Shown: in pieces, positions 20,536 through 28,913 of the stretch
Numbering within the stretch: position 1 is the stretch's first letter
How the letters are laid out: each line of letters opens with the position of its first letter
Origin: Phocicoccus pinnipedialis
Lineage (GTDB): Bacteria > Bacillota > Bacilli > Staphylococcales > Salinicoccaceae
Reading direction: 5' to 3'
DNA: 64,000 bases
Assembly (NCBI RefSeq): GCF_903994035.1
Contig: NZ_CAJEWB010000010.1
Coordinates: 310,001 to 374,000 of the forward strand
Position numbers and translations under genes: made by a program
Notes under the pieces: model-generated
What the model saw: the letters and a program-made list of their open reading frames with translations, nothing else
Databases searched by the model: none
Told to the model about the DNA's origin: nothing

Positions 20536-21495
20536 TTATTTTCTAAATGCATTCACTGCTTTAATTACATTTTTGTACCTCATCATCTCTGGTCCTATAA
20601 TCATAAGCTGTCCTTCAAAACCATTCTGATTAATATCCGTCGTAATTATAGATAGTGTTTGATAATCTTCTCGTAGTTCGTGACCGAATAATACACTGAT
20701 TGGATTATCGTCTGTTTTAACCACTGGTAATCGTGCATGTTCAATATCTTCATAAAGTGTTTCTAACGTTTCGATTTCACTTTGGAAATCTTTTAATAGA
20801 AACTGTAGTCCAGAATAAGCAACAATCTTGTTATTCTCACTAATATTTTGTTCAATTTTATGGACGAGCTTTGTCACAAACTGCTTGATTCTAAAGTCAT
20901 CTAAATAGTGGTAATACTTTAGAATGTCCATCACGTCTACAACAGGTCTTTCTCTAAGTAGATTATTTAGCACTACACCAACTTTTTCCATTTCTTTATC
21001 TGATATATGTGCTTCCTTTTCTACAGTGAACTTCCGAACAGATTCACTATCCATCACTAAGATTATGAGTACCAAATTCTCTGATATCGGTGTCAGATAA
21101 ACACCTTTAATGATCGCTCGTCCATCAGTTAGAGTAACATATGTTAAATGCTGTGTCTCTTCACTGAAAGAATGTGCGATTGTTTGACCTAGAACCTCAA
21201 TATCAGAAAGGGACGCGTCTATCTCAAATTTAAGACTCTTTTTTGAATCGTATTTCATTGAGATATTTTTTATATAATGTTTAAGTCCATTTCTTGATGG
21301 AATTCTACCTGATGAGGTATGTGCTTTTGTGATGTACCCTTCTTTTTCTAAAACTGCCATTTCATTTCGAACAGTTGCGCTAGAAATATTCATATTGTAC
21401 TTATCAATTAAGTGTTGTGAACTCACTGGAGTACCATCATCTAAAAAGTCGTCAACTATAAAATAAAGAATTGATTTCTGCCTTTCCGTAAGCAC
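20536..21495 (-). CDS. hrcA: Heat-inducible transcription repressor HrcA
   Basis: Represses the dnaK and groE operons by binding CIRCE; its activity depends on GroEL. 319 aa from GTG 21495, with an N-terminal winged helix (LTERQKSILYFIVDDFL...SSATVRNEMAVLEKEGYI) and a GAF-like C-terminal domain. GTG 21495 follows GAGGTGGG; an in-frame TTG at 21528 is rejected because it would lie inside the CIRCE element. Heads the hrcA-grpE-dnaK operon. Confidence 0.95.
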   Translation of the reverse strand: MLTERQKSILYFIVDDFLDDGTPVSSQHLIDKYNMNISSATVRNEMAVLEKEGYITKAHTSSGRIPSRNGLKHYIKNISMKYDSKKSLKFEIDASLSDIEVLGQTIAHSFSEETQHLTYVTLTDGRAIIKGVYLTPISENLVLIILVMDSESVRKFTVEKEAHISDKEMEKVGVVLNNLLRERPVVDVMDILKYYHYLDDFRIKQFVTKLVHKIEQNISENNKIVAYSGLQFLLKDFQSEIETLETLYEDIEHARLPVVKTDDNPISVLFGHELREDYQTLSIITTDINQNGFEGQLMIIGPEMMRYKNVIKAVNAFRK

Positions 21496-21508
21496 TCTAC
21501 CCACCTCG

Positions 21509-21535
21509 TTAGCACTCTTATCTATCAAGTGCTAA
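21509..21535 (-). promoter_or_regulatory. CIRCE element at hrcA start
   Basis: TTAGCACTC-N9-AAGTGCTAA, one mismatch from the consensus TTAGCACTC-N9-GAGTGCTAA. Lies directly downstream of the -10 box, over the expected transcript start and just before the GTG start. Confidence 0.93.
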
Positions 21536-21539
21536 TTCA

Positions 21540-21568
21540 ATATTAACCCATTGGTCAAAGTATGTCAA
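21540..21568 (-). promoter_or_regulatory. SigA promoter of hrcA operon
   Basis: On the minus strand TTGACA (21568-21563), 17-nt spacer, TAATAT (21545-21540). The -35 box overlaps a CtsR-like direct repeat. Confidence 0.85.
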
Positions 21569-21569
21569 C
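21553..21569 (+). promoter_or_regulatory. CtsR-like operator
   Basis: Direct repeat GGTCAAA-N3-TGTCAAC: first heptad perfect, second five of seven. The CtsR consensus is RGTCAAA-N3-RGTCAAA. Dual HrcA/CtsR control of dnaK is known in S. aureus, which supports the call. Confidence 0.6.
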
Positions 21570-21665
21570 ACTTAACACTCATGTTTTTTAAGCACTTTAA
21601 ACTATTGGTACATTAGTGTTTAGAGACTTTATAATTATATTAATCAAATAAGAACAATTAATATA

Positions 21666-21692
21666 TTAGCAATAATTATTAAAGAGTGCTAA
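21666..21692 (-). promoter_or_regulatory. Second, degenerate CIRCE
   Basis: TTAGCAATA-N9-GAGTGCTAA: right half perfect, left half seven of nine, exact 9-nt spacing. About 100 nt upstream of the hrcA promoter. Confidence 0.55.
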
Positions 21693-21702
21693 TAATACAC
21701 AT

Positions 21703-21728
21703 AAAAAAGAGTTTCCTTTTGGAAACTC
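21703..21728 (-). terminator. Terminator after hemW
   Basis: GAGTTTCC-TTTT-GGAAACTC hairpin starting right after the hemW stop codon, then T6 on the minus strand. Confidence 0.85.
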
Positions 21729-21730
21729 CT

Positions 21731-22849
21731 TTAATCATCTATTAGAAAATCCACGAATATATCGTTACCGATCATTCTGCCTTCATCTGTCAAACTTATA
21801 TAATGGTCATTCTGTTGTAAGTGTCCGAGATTTATATGCTTATCTAATGCTTTACCATAGACATCATATATAGGCATATTAAATTTATCTTCAAAGCGTT
21901 CAATTGATACACCTTGATTTAAGCGAAGTCTAAGAAACATTTCTTCTTCCATCATATCCGTTTTATTTAATTTGATTTTTTCTTTTACTACGTTTTTATG
22001 ATCATTCATCGATTTAATATAATGAGTAACTGGTTTAATATTGTAGTATCGCATGTCTCCAATGTAACCGTGACTCCCTGCTCCAGCTGCTAGATAGTTT
22101 TCATTTAACCAATAAGTCTTATTGTGTTGAGATTGAAATTCTTTTTGACTAAAGTTAGATATTTCATATTGTGGATATCCAATGTCATTCAGTCCGTTGA
22201 TTACTCTACCGTATATTTCCCCTTCTTTAATTGATGAACCTATCGACATCTGTCCTCTATTAATTTTGTTATAGAATACAGTATGCGGTTCAATAATTAG
22301 TGAGTACCATGATATGTGCTTTGGTTTTAAAATTTCAATATTCTTTAAACTATCTTCAATATCCATTAACTTTTCACCTGGTAAATTATACATTAAGTCG
22401 ATTGAGTAATTATCCAATCCAATCTTATTCATATGTTCTATTGAACGATAAATATCATCAAAATTATGTGTACGACCAAGAACTTTTAATAAATCGTTGT
22501 TAAATGTTTGAACCCCTAGAGAAATACGGTTTACGTCATAATCTTTTAGTAGAGAAATTTTCTCTGTCGTTAATTCGTCCGGGTTTGCTTCAAATGTATA
22601 TTCAGACACTTGGCCAAACTTATTCTTAATTGTCTGTAATAAAAACTCTAGCTGCTTCATAGATAACGATGTTGGTGTGCCTCCACCAACATAAATCGTT
22701 TTTAAATCTGTAACTGGAAATGAATCAATTTCTTGCTTTAATGCCATTAAGTATGCATCTACTGGTTGGTTTTTAATGAGTACCTTATTGAAATCACAAT
22801 AAGTGCAAATTCGATTACAAAATGGAATGTGAACATATAAACTTCTCAA
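21731..22849 (-). CDS. hemW: Radical SAM heme chaperone HemW
   Basis: Coproporphyrinogen-oxidase-like radical-SAM protein that in studied bacteria carries and delivers heme rather than oxidising coproporphyrinogen. 372 aa; the cluster motif is PFCNRICTYCDF (CxxxCxxC with the extra C two residues on absent) at about residues 10-20, followed by YVGGGTPTSL. HemN-specific N-terminal extension is missing, which supports HemW. Follows lepA, the standard arrangement. Confidence 0.9.
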   Translation of the reverse strand: MRSLYVHIPFCNRICTYCDFNKVLIKNQPVDAYLMALKQEIDSFPVTDLKTIYVGGGTPTSLSMKQLEFLLQTIKNKFGQVSEYTFEANPDELTTEKISLLKDYDVNRISLGVQTFNNDLLKVLGRTHNFDDIYRSIEHMNKIGLDNYSIDLMYNLPGEKLMDIEDSLKNIEILKPKHISWYSLIIEPHTVFYNKINRGQMSIGSSIKEGEIYGRVINGLNDIGYPQYEISNFSQKEFQSQHNKTYWLNENYLAAGAGSHGYIGDMRYYNIKPVTHYIKSMNDHKNVVKEKIKLNKTDMMEEEMFLRLRLNQGVSIERFEDKFNMPIYDVYGKALDKHINLGHLQQNDHYISLTDEGRMIGNDIFVDFLIDD

Positions 22850-22865
22850 ATCACCACTCCTAAAT

Positions 22866-22891
22866 ATAAAAGAGAAATCTTTCGATTTCTC
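22866..22891 (-). terminator. Hairpin between lepA and hemW
   Basis: GAGAAATC-TTTC-GATTTCTC (22872-22891) with only a short T-run (CTCTTTTATA); likely partial terminator or processing site. Confidence 0.55.
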
Positions 22892-22897
22892 CTAGCC

Positions 22898-24721
22898 TTA
22901 ATCTTCGTCCATTTTTAAAACTGCTAAGAAAGCTTCTTGTGGAATTTCTACAGATCCTACTGCTTTCATTTTCTTTTTACCTTCTTTTTGCTTCTCTAGT
23001 AACTTTCTCTTACGCGAGATATCCCCACCATAACACTTCGCTAGAACGTTTTTACCAATAGATTTAATGTTCGTTCTTGAAACAATCTTGTTTCCAATCG
23101 CTGCTTGTACTGGTACTTCAAATTGTTGTCTCGGAATAAGTGTCTTGAGTTTATCTACTAAAGCTTTACCTCTTTCGTAAGCAAAGTCCCTATGAACAAT
23201 TAAACTTAACGCGTCAACTTGTTCCCCATTTAATAGGATGTCCATCTTTACAAGTCTTGATTCTCTATATCCAATGATTTCATAATCGAGTGATGCGTAA
23301 CCTTTAGTGTGAGATTTTAACTGGTCAAAGAAATCAAATACGATTTCTGACAAAGGTATCTCATAGATGATGTTTACACGTATATCATCTAAGTAATCCA
23401 TTGTAATGAATGTTCCACGTTTACGCTGACATAGCTCCATTACAGCACCTACGTAATCACTTGGCACCATGATTTGTGCTTTTACGTAAGGTTCTTCAAT
23501 ATAATCAATCTTTTGTGGATCAGGCATTTGAGATGGGTTATCTACTTTAAGCTCGCTTCCGTCTGTTAAAGTAACTTTATAAATAACGGATGGTGCAGTT
23601 GCAATTAAATCAATGCCAAACTCTCTTTCAATACGTTCTTGAATAATCTCCATATGAAGCATTCCTAAGAAACCTGTACGGTAACCGAATCCGAGTGCTT
23701 GTGATGATTCTGGTTCGAACTCTAATGCTGAGTCGTTTAATTGAAGACGTTCTAGTGCTTCTCTTAAATCAACATAGTCCGCTGAGTCAATTGGATATAA
23801 GCCACAGAACACCATAGGATTTAAACGTTTATATCCAGGTAATGCTTCTTCAGCAGGTCTATCGTTTAGTGTAATTGTGTCACCTACAGGTGCGTCAGAA
23901 ACTGATTTTATTGAGGCTGCGAGATATCCTACGTCACCAACAGTTAATTCTTTAACTGGCAGTTGAGCTGGTGTGTTTATGCCAACTTCTGTAACTTCAA
24001 ACACCTTACCATTAGACATCATTTTGATTTCATCTCCAGCTCTTACAGTTCCTTCCATGACACGTATAGAGGAGATGGCACCTCTGTATTGATCATAGTA
24101 TGAGTCGAAGATTAATGCTTTTAGTGGTGATGCAGGGTCTCCACTTGGTGCAGGTATGATTTCTACAATTTTTTCCAAGATATCATCAATACCAATGTCT
24201 GCTTTTGCTGAAGCCGGAATTGCATCTTCGGCAGGAATACCAATTACATCTTCAATCTCTTGAGCAACACGATTTGGATCTGCTGCTGGTAAGTCAATCT
24301 TGTTGATGACTGGCACCATTTCTAACTCATTATCTAACGCTAAGTATACGTTAGCGAGAGTTTGTGCTTCAATACCTTGTGCAGCATCTACTACTAGTAT
24401 CGCACCTTCACATGCTGCAAGTGAACGAGAGACTTCGTAAGTAAAGTCTACATGTCCTGGTGTATCAATCAGATGAAAGATATATTCTTGACCATCACGA
24501 GCAGTATATTTTAATTGTACTGCGTTAAGCTTGATCGTAATTCCACGTTCACGCTCTAAATCCATCGCATCCAAAAGACGATCTTCCATGTCTCTTTTTG
24601 CTACAGATTCTGTATGTTCTAACAGACGATCCGCGAGACTAGATTTACCATGATCGATATGTGCGATGATTGAAAAGTTTCTTATATGTTTTTGTCGTAC
24701 TAAACGTTCTTTATCTGTCAT
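22898..24721 (-). CDS. lepA: Elongation factor 4 (LepA)
   Basis: Translational GTPase that back-translocates stalled ribosomes and assists 30S biogenesis. 607 aa with G1 [10 protein letters not shown] (about 20), G3 DTPGHVDF (about 84), G4 NKID, the EF-G-like domains II, III and V and the LepA-specific C-terminal domain ([26 protein letters not shown], abbreviated). ATG 24721. Diverges from rpsT. Confidence 0.97.
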   Translation of the reverse strand: MTDKERLVRQKHIRNFSIIAHIDHGKSSLADRLLEHTESVAKRDMEDRLLDAMDLERERGITIKLNAVQLKYTARDGQEYIFHLIDTPGHVDFTYEVSRSLAACEGAILVVDAAQGIEAQTLANVYLALDNELEMVPVINKIDLPAADPNRVAQEIEDVIGIPAEDAIPASAKADIGIDDILEKIVEIIPAPSGDPASPLKALIFDSYYDQYRGAISSIRVMEGTVRAGDEIKMMSNGKVFEVTEVGINTPAQLPVKELTVGDVGYLAASIKSVSDAPVGDTITLNDRPAEEALPGYKRLNPMVFCGLYPIDSADYVDLREALERLQLNDSALEFEPESSQALGFGYRTGFLGMLHMEIIQERIEREFGIDLIATAPSVIYKVTLTDGSELKVDNPSQMPDPQKIDYIEEPYVKAQIMVPSDYVGAVMELCQRKRGTFITMDYLDDIRVNIIYEIPLSEIVFDFFDQLKSHTKGYASLDYEIIGYRESRLVKMDILLNGEQVDALSLIVHRDFAYERGKALVDKLKTLIPRQQFEVPVQAAIGNKIVSRTNIKSIGKNVLAKCYGGDISRKRKLLEKQKEGKKKMKAVGSVEIPQEAFLAVLKMDED

Positions 24722-24801
24722 AAAATTTCCAACACCCTTTTCTACAATGCTAATATTTTAACATTTTGCCCCGTTTTTCTCAATTCATTTTCATCTCAAT
24801 A

Positions 24802-24830
24802 TTGCAAAATCAATATAAATTTGGTAAAAT
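24802..24830 (+). promoter_or_regulatory. Promoter of rpsT
   Basis: TTGCAA (24802-24807), 17-nt spacer, TAAAAT (24825-24830). The leader that follows contains a small palindrome AAGTTGTACAACTT near 24849-24862. Confidence 0.75.
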
Positions 24831-24885
24831 ATTTCTTGTTGCAATCAAAGTTGTACAACTTTTTAACTCTGGAGGTGTAACATAA

Positions 24886-25128
24886 ATGGCAAATATCAAA
24901 TCTGCAATTAAGCGTGTTAAGACGTCAAACGCTGCGGGCGAACAGAACATTGCACAGAAAAACCAAATGCGTACTGCTATCAAAGCTGCTCAAATGGCTA
25001 AAGCGGACGGCGCAGAAAATGCTGATGAATTAGTAAACGTTGCTTTCAAACATATCGATAAAGCTGCTAAGAAAAACTTAGTTCACAAAAATAAAGCAAG
25101 TCGTATGAAATCACAACTATCAAAATAA
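24886..25128 (+). CDS. rpsT: Ribosomal protein bS20
   Basis: 80-aa helical, basic 30S protein (MANIKSAIKRVKTSNAAGEQN ... NKASRMKSQLSK, partial). ATG 24886 follows CTGGAGGTG. On the plus strand opposite lepA and holA, as in other Bacillales, with its own promoter and terminator. Confidence 0.97.
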   Translation: MANIKSAIKRVKTSNAAGEQNIAQKNQMRTAIKAAQMAKADGAENADELVNVAFKHIDKAAKKNLVHKNKASRMKSQLSK

Positions 25129-25158
25129 ACTTCTCTTTCTAGAGAGGTTTATTTTTTT
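25123..25158 (+). terminator. Terminator after rpsT
   Basis: AAATAAACTTCTCT-TTCT-AGAGAGGTTTATTT followed by T5; starts inside the last rpsT codon. Confidence 0.85.
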
Positions 25159-25171
25159 ACGTATTTTCATT

Positions 25172-25205
25172 TGAAAACGCTTTATAATTAAAAGTTCTGA
25201 AAATT
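25172..25205 (+). promoter_or_regulatory. CodY box and partial cre upstream of transporter-amidohydrolase pair
   Basis: AAAGTTCTGAAAATT (25191-25205) matches 13 of 15 positions of the CodY consensus AATTTTCWGAAAATT. Just upstream TGAAAACGCTTTAT (25172-25185) matches 12 of 14 positions of a CcpA cre site. TATAAT -10-like boxes lie at 25183-25188 and 25230-25235. Confidence 0.55.
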
Positions 25206-25264
25206 CCTTTTATTATAATAACTTTCATGTATAATGAGTTTTATTAATCTTTAGGAGGAGTTTA

Positions 25265-26422
25265 ATGAATTTTGAACCAATCGTAGCATTCTTTCTGCTA
25301 CTTCTATTACTAGCAATTGGAGAGATTATCTCTATTTGGACTAGAGCACGGATACCAATGTTGTTAGTCGCAATGATTGGATACTTAGTTTTAACATGGA
25401 CTGGCGTGTTTCCTGAAAACATTACAGATCAGTCCACGATTCCAGCATTGGCATCTGTCGCAATTGCTCCTCTTATTGTACATATGGGGACACTTATGGG
25501 CTTAGATGTTTTAAGGAAACAGTGGCGTGCAGTTGTTATTGCTCTTGGTGGTTTAGCTGGTTCTTTAATATTAGTGCTTACAATCATTACGTTAATATTT
25601 GATTTTCAAACAGCAGCCAGTGGTATTGGCCCGATTTCCGGTGGTGTGATAGCCCTCTTAATTACTACAGAACGCCTCACAGAACTCGGATTAACATCTA
25701 TAATTGTAATACCTATTATGATACAGGCATTTCAATCACCAATTGGCATGCCACTTGCTACTTACTTCATGAGAAATTATAGTAAATATTTCTTAAGTCA
25801 TAAAGAACAATTTAAAGAAAGTTATGCTTTAAGCTTTAATGAGGAAAATCATGCAACGAAAAGACCGAATATTTTACAAAACAATATCATTTTACTTACT
25901 ATTGTTATTGGCTTTGGAGCTCTCGCAATGTTACTTGGAAATGTAACACCAATACATTATACGCTTTACTCACTCGTGTTCGGTATTCTGTTAGTTCATT
26001 TAAAAATTATTCCAAAAGCAGTTTTAGATAAAGCAAACTCATTCTCTTTTTTAATGGTTGCTCTTATGATTGTTGTCATAAACACAATGGGAGGAATTAC
26101 GCCTAGTGATGTTATTAACAACCTACCGGCAGTGTTAATGTTACTGTTAGTCGGTATTTCGGGTCTTTTAATTGGTGGTTTTATCGTTTCGAAACTTGTA
26201 GGATGGCATCCAAATAAAGGTATGCCCGTAGCACTTACAGCACTTTTTGGTTTCCCAGCTGACTATATTCTTTGTGAAGAAGTTGCACGAGGAGAAACGG
26301 ATAATGAGAGAGATAGAAAAGTACTCTTTGATGAACTTGTATCACCAATGGTCATCGGTGGTTTTGTAACAGTGACTATATCATCAGTGTTTATCGCAAG
26401 TATTATTATGGGTATGATTTAG
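25265..26422 (+). CDS. Unknown multi-span membrane transporter
   Basis: Family not recognised. The 385-aa protein is strongly hydrophobic with about ten or eleven predicted helices, a central hydrophilic loop (about 180-205, rich in Lys and Glu) and repeated Gly-rich helices (GPISGGVIALLITTERLTELG; GFPADYILCEEVARGETDNERD, abbreviated). ATG 25265 follows AGGAGGAG. It is 10 nt upstream of a metal-dependent amidohydrolase, so uptake of the substrate of that enzyme is a reasonable inference. The CodY-like box upstream points to amino-acid or peptide nutrition. Confidence 0.75.
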   Translation: MNFEPIVAFFLLLLLLAIGEIISIWTRARIPMLLVAMIGYLVLTWTGVFPENITDQSTIPALASVAIAPLIVHMGTLMGLDVLRKQWRAVVIALGGLAGSLILVLTIITLIFDFQTAASGIGPISGGVIALLITTERLTELGLTSIIVIPIMIQAFQSPIGMPLATYFMRNYSKYFLSHKEQFKESYALSFNEENHATKRPNILQNNIILLTIVIGFGALAMLLGNVTPIHYTLYSLVFGILLVHLKIIPKAVLDKANSFSFLMVALMIVVINTMGGITPSDVINNLPAVLMLLLVGISGLLIGGFIVSKLVGWHPNKGMPVALTALFGFPADYILCEEVARGETDNERDRKVLFDELVSPMVIGGFVTVTISSVFIASIIMGMI

Positions 26423-26431
26423 GAGGATTTT

Positions 26432-27658
26432 ATGTCAAAATTATTAGTAAAAAATATTAGTTTAATAAACGGATCAGGTGATCCATTAAAAGAAAATACA
26501 TCTATATTGATTGAGGATGGTGTATATACAGCAATCAATCCTAAAAATATTAGTGATACTGCAGATGTTATTGACGGAGAAGGTAAATATTTACTTCCGG
26601 GTATGATTGATACACACGTGCATTTAGCAACTGAGTTTCAACCTCTTGCAGAAAAAATTGCAACACCATTTTCTTATAATTTCTTTCATTCTATAGAGTT
26701 TGCAAAACGTACGATTGATGCAGGAGTCACTACTGTCCGTGATGCTTATGGTGCAGACCTAGGATTTAAAAAAGCAATTGAAGATGGACTTATAGATGGA
26801 CCACGAATGCAAATTTCAGTATCTGCACTTTCAATTACAGGTGGTCATGGTGATTCTATGAACTATTCCGGAATTGAAGTTCCATTTATCAAGCCACACC
26901 CAGGATTACCTTCAAACATCGCTGACGGTGTAGAAGAAGTTAGAAAAAAAACGCGTGAAATTTTAAGAGCAGGAGCTGATGTAATTAAGGTGATGGCAAC
27001 TGGCGGTGTATCTACACCAACAGATCATCCTAGGTTCACTCAGTATTCATTAGAAGAGTTAAAAGTAATTGTAGAAGAAGCAGAATTCAGAAACGGTGTT
27101 AAAGTCATGGCTCACGCTCAAGGAGCTGAAGGTATTAAACAATGTTTAGATGCAGGCATTCATTCAATTGAACACGGCATTTACCTTACTGATGAAATTA
27201 TAGAACAAATGAAAGAACAAGGAACGTACCTAGTACCTACCCTACTTGCACCATTATCAGTTATTGAATTTGCTGAAGAACTTGGAGTATCAGCAGTTGG
27301 TCTCAAAAAATCAAAAGAAGTATTACAAGATCATATTGATAGCTTCAAAAAAGCATACAAGGCTGGGGTAAAAATCGCAATGGGAACAGACGCCGGAGTT
27401 TTCAAACATGGGACGAACTTAAGAGAATTAGAACTCATGGTACAACACGGTATGACTCCAATGGATGCAATCGTAGCATCCACTAAAGTTGCTGCAGAAT
27501 GCATGCAATTGGATAATGTCGGACAAATTAAAGAAGGATATTTAGCGGATTTTATTTTAGTAGATAAAAATCCTTTAGAAGACATTGCAATTCTTAAAGA
27601 CATTGACAACATCTTAGTTGTTGCAAAAGAAGGAAAAATTTTAAAAGATATTAGATAA
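26432..27658 (+). CDS. Metal-dependent amidohydrolase, dipeptidase/prolidase-like
   Basis: Amidohydrolase-superfamily enzyme of the roughly 400-aa group that includes Xaa-Pro, Xaa-Arg and similar dipeptidases. All metal-site elements are visible: MIDTHVHL (HxH, about residue 63), a candidate carboxylated Lys in VIKVMATGG (about 187), MAHAQG (His, about 228), SIEHG (His, about 248) and MGTDAG (Asp, about 321). ATG 26432 follows AGGAGG overlapping the transporter stop. The exact substrate (dipeptide, N-acyl amino acid, cyclic amide) cannot be read from the sequence. Confidence 0.85.
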   Translation: MSKLLVKNISLINGSGDPLKENTSILIEDGVYTAINPKNISDTADVIDGEGKYLLPGMIDTHVHLATEFQPLAEKIATPFSYNFFHSIEFAKRTIDAGVTTVRDAYGADLGFKKAIEDGLIDGPRMQISVSALSITGGHGDSMNYSGIEVPFIKPHPGLPSNIADGVEEVRKKTREILRAGADVIKVMATGGVSTPTDHPRFTQYSLEELKVIVEEAEFRNGVKVMAHAQGAEGIKQCLDAGIHSIEHGIYLTDEIIEQMKEQGTYLVPTLLAPLSVIEFAEELGVSAVGLKKSKEVLQDHIDSFKKAYKAGVKIAMGTDAGVFKHGTNLRELELMVQHGMTPMDAIVASTKVAAECMQLDNVGQIKEGYLADFILVDKNPLEDIAILKDIDNILVVAKEGKILKDIR

Positions 27659-27660
27659 TA

Positions 27661-27698
27661 TAAAAATGAGATGTATAATTTTTTACATCTCATTAAAT
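27661..27698. terminator. Shared terminator between amidohydrolase and holA
   Basis: AATGAGATGT / ACATCTCATT (27665-27674 / 27685-27694); A- and T-rich flanks suit both converging genes. Confidence 0.75.
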
Positions 27699-28655
27699 TT
27701 TAGTTAAGAATACTTCAAATAACGCTTCTCGTTCAAGATAGCTCGTCTTAAACTGATAGTCCATATCCCTACATAATATCATTTTGTTTAAAAGATAGTT
27801 TAATGGATATCGATCAATGGTTCTATATGCAAGTTTAACCCGATACGGATGTACTCTTAGTCTCTTCGCAATAGCGTCAGAGTTCAGACCTTCTTGTTTT
27901 AAGATTTTAGTTTGATAAAGCAGTCTAAATTGTCCTGCAACAAGTCCTAATAACTTTATTGGTTCTTCTTTTTGCAGCATAAGATCTCTAAACAGCATAA
28001 CTGCTTCTCGTTTCTCGTTTTTAAGTAAATAATCTGTAAGTAAAAATACATTCTGCTCTAAGCTTTTACTGATTACTTCTTCTACATGTTTAGTTGTGAT
28101 TTCATCATCTACATATAGTAGAAGTTTTCCAAGTTCTTGTTTCACTGTGTCGTAATGAATACCTGTTCTTTCAATGATCATATTTATTAATGAGGGATTG
28201 AACCTCACATTCTCTCTTTCTATTACAGAGCGTATGTAGTCACGAAGTTCGGCTTCTTGCATTTCTTCTACTTCAAACAATTCACTTTTCGTCTTAGCAA
28301 TTTTAGTAATCTTTTTACGACTATCAAGATTTTCAGACTGAACAGAAAATATCAGTAGTGTATCATCTTCTTTATTTTCCAGATACTTAATCATTAAGTC
28401 TATATTGTGGTCTACTGTATTTCTAGAACGTATTGCAGTAAAAAGCGTTGCATTTTGAATAATAATTGCTTTTTTATTACTTAGAAATGGTAATGTTTGT
28501 GCCTCTTCAATGATTGATTCTATTGTTGTATCATTATAGTCTAATACGATTCTATTAAAATCATCTACTTCGCCGACATAATCTTTCACAAGAGTATTTA
28601 CTTGCTCTTCGACACGGACTCTATTTGTCCCATAAACAATATTAATTAATTTCAT
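27693..28655 (-). CDS. holA: DNA polymerase III delta subunit
   Basis: Clamp-loader subunit that opens the beta ring. 320 aa with the N-terminal AAA-like domain without a working P-loop (INIVYGTNRVRVEEQV), FLSNKKAIII and IIERTGIHYDTVKQELGKL in the middle. The start is ATG 28655 because GGAGG lies 5 nt before it; an in-frame ATG 12 nt earlier precedes that site. Placed between comEC/yqzM and rpsT as in Bacillus. Confidence 0.93.
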   Translation of the reverse strand: MKLINIVYGTNRVRVEEQVNTLVKDYVGEVDDFNRIVLDYNDTTIESIIEEAQTLPFLSNKKAIIIQNATLFTAIRSRNTVDHNIDLMIKYLENKEDDTLLIFSVQSENLDSRKKITKIAKTKSELFEVEEMQEAELRDYIRSVIERENVRFNPSLINMIIERTGIHYDTVKQELGKLLLYVDDEITTKHVEEVISKSLEQNVFLLTDYLLKNEKREAVMLFRDLMLQKEEPIKLLGLVAGQFRLLYQTKILKQEGLNSDAIAKRLRVHPYRVKLAYRTIDRYPLNYLLNKMILCRDMDYQFKTSYLEREALFEVFLTKI

Positions 28656-28746
28656 TTCATCCTCCATATCATCTCTTGTTTATTATAGTATAGATTTTTT
28701 TCTCATTCTACATTATACTAGAGATAACGAATAAGGGGGTTATGTC

Positions 28747-28881
28747 ATGAACAAGTTCGAGAAAAATGTACAATCTAAAAACAACGACGTAATCGATTCA
28801 GGACTCGCATTTGTAGTTGGGTTCGCAGCACTTACTCTAATTTATGTAATTGCACAAGTATTTGGAATCGTTGCTGGATAA
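28747..28881 (+). CDS. yqzM: YqzM-family small membrane protein
   Basis: 44-aa protein beginning MNKFEKNVQSKNNDVIDSG followed by one membrane helix (residues about 20-41). It strongly resembles the 44-aa B. subtilis YqzM and occupies the same spot between holA and comEC. AAGGGGG precedes the ATG. Function unknown; single-span topology with the N-terminus probably in the cytoplasm. Confidence 0.85.
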   Translation: MNKFEKNVQSKNNDVIDSGLAFVVGFAALTLIYVIAQVFGIVAG

Positions 28882-28913
28882 AACAAGCTACTATGCATGT
28901 AGCTTGTTTTTTT
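28881..28913. terminator. Shared terminator of yqzM and comEC
   Basis: AAACAAGCTAC / GTAGCTTGTTT (28881-28891 / 28899-28909) with T-run; converging genes. Confidence 0.85.
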
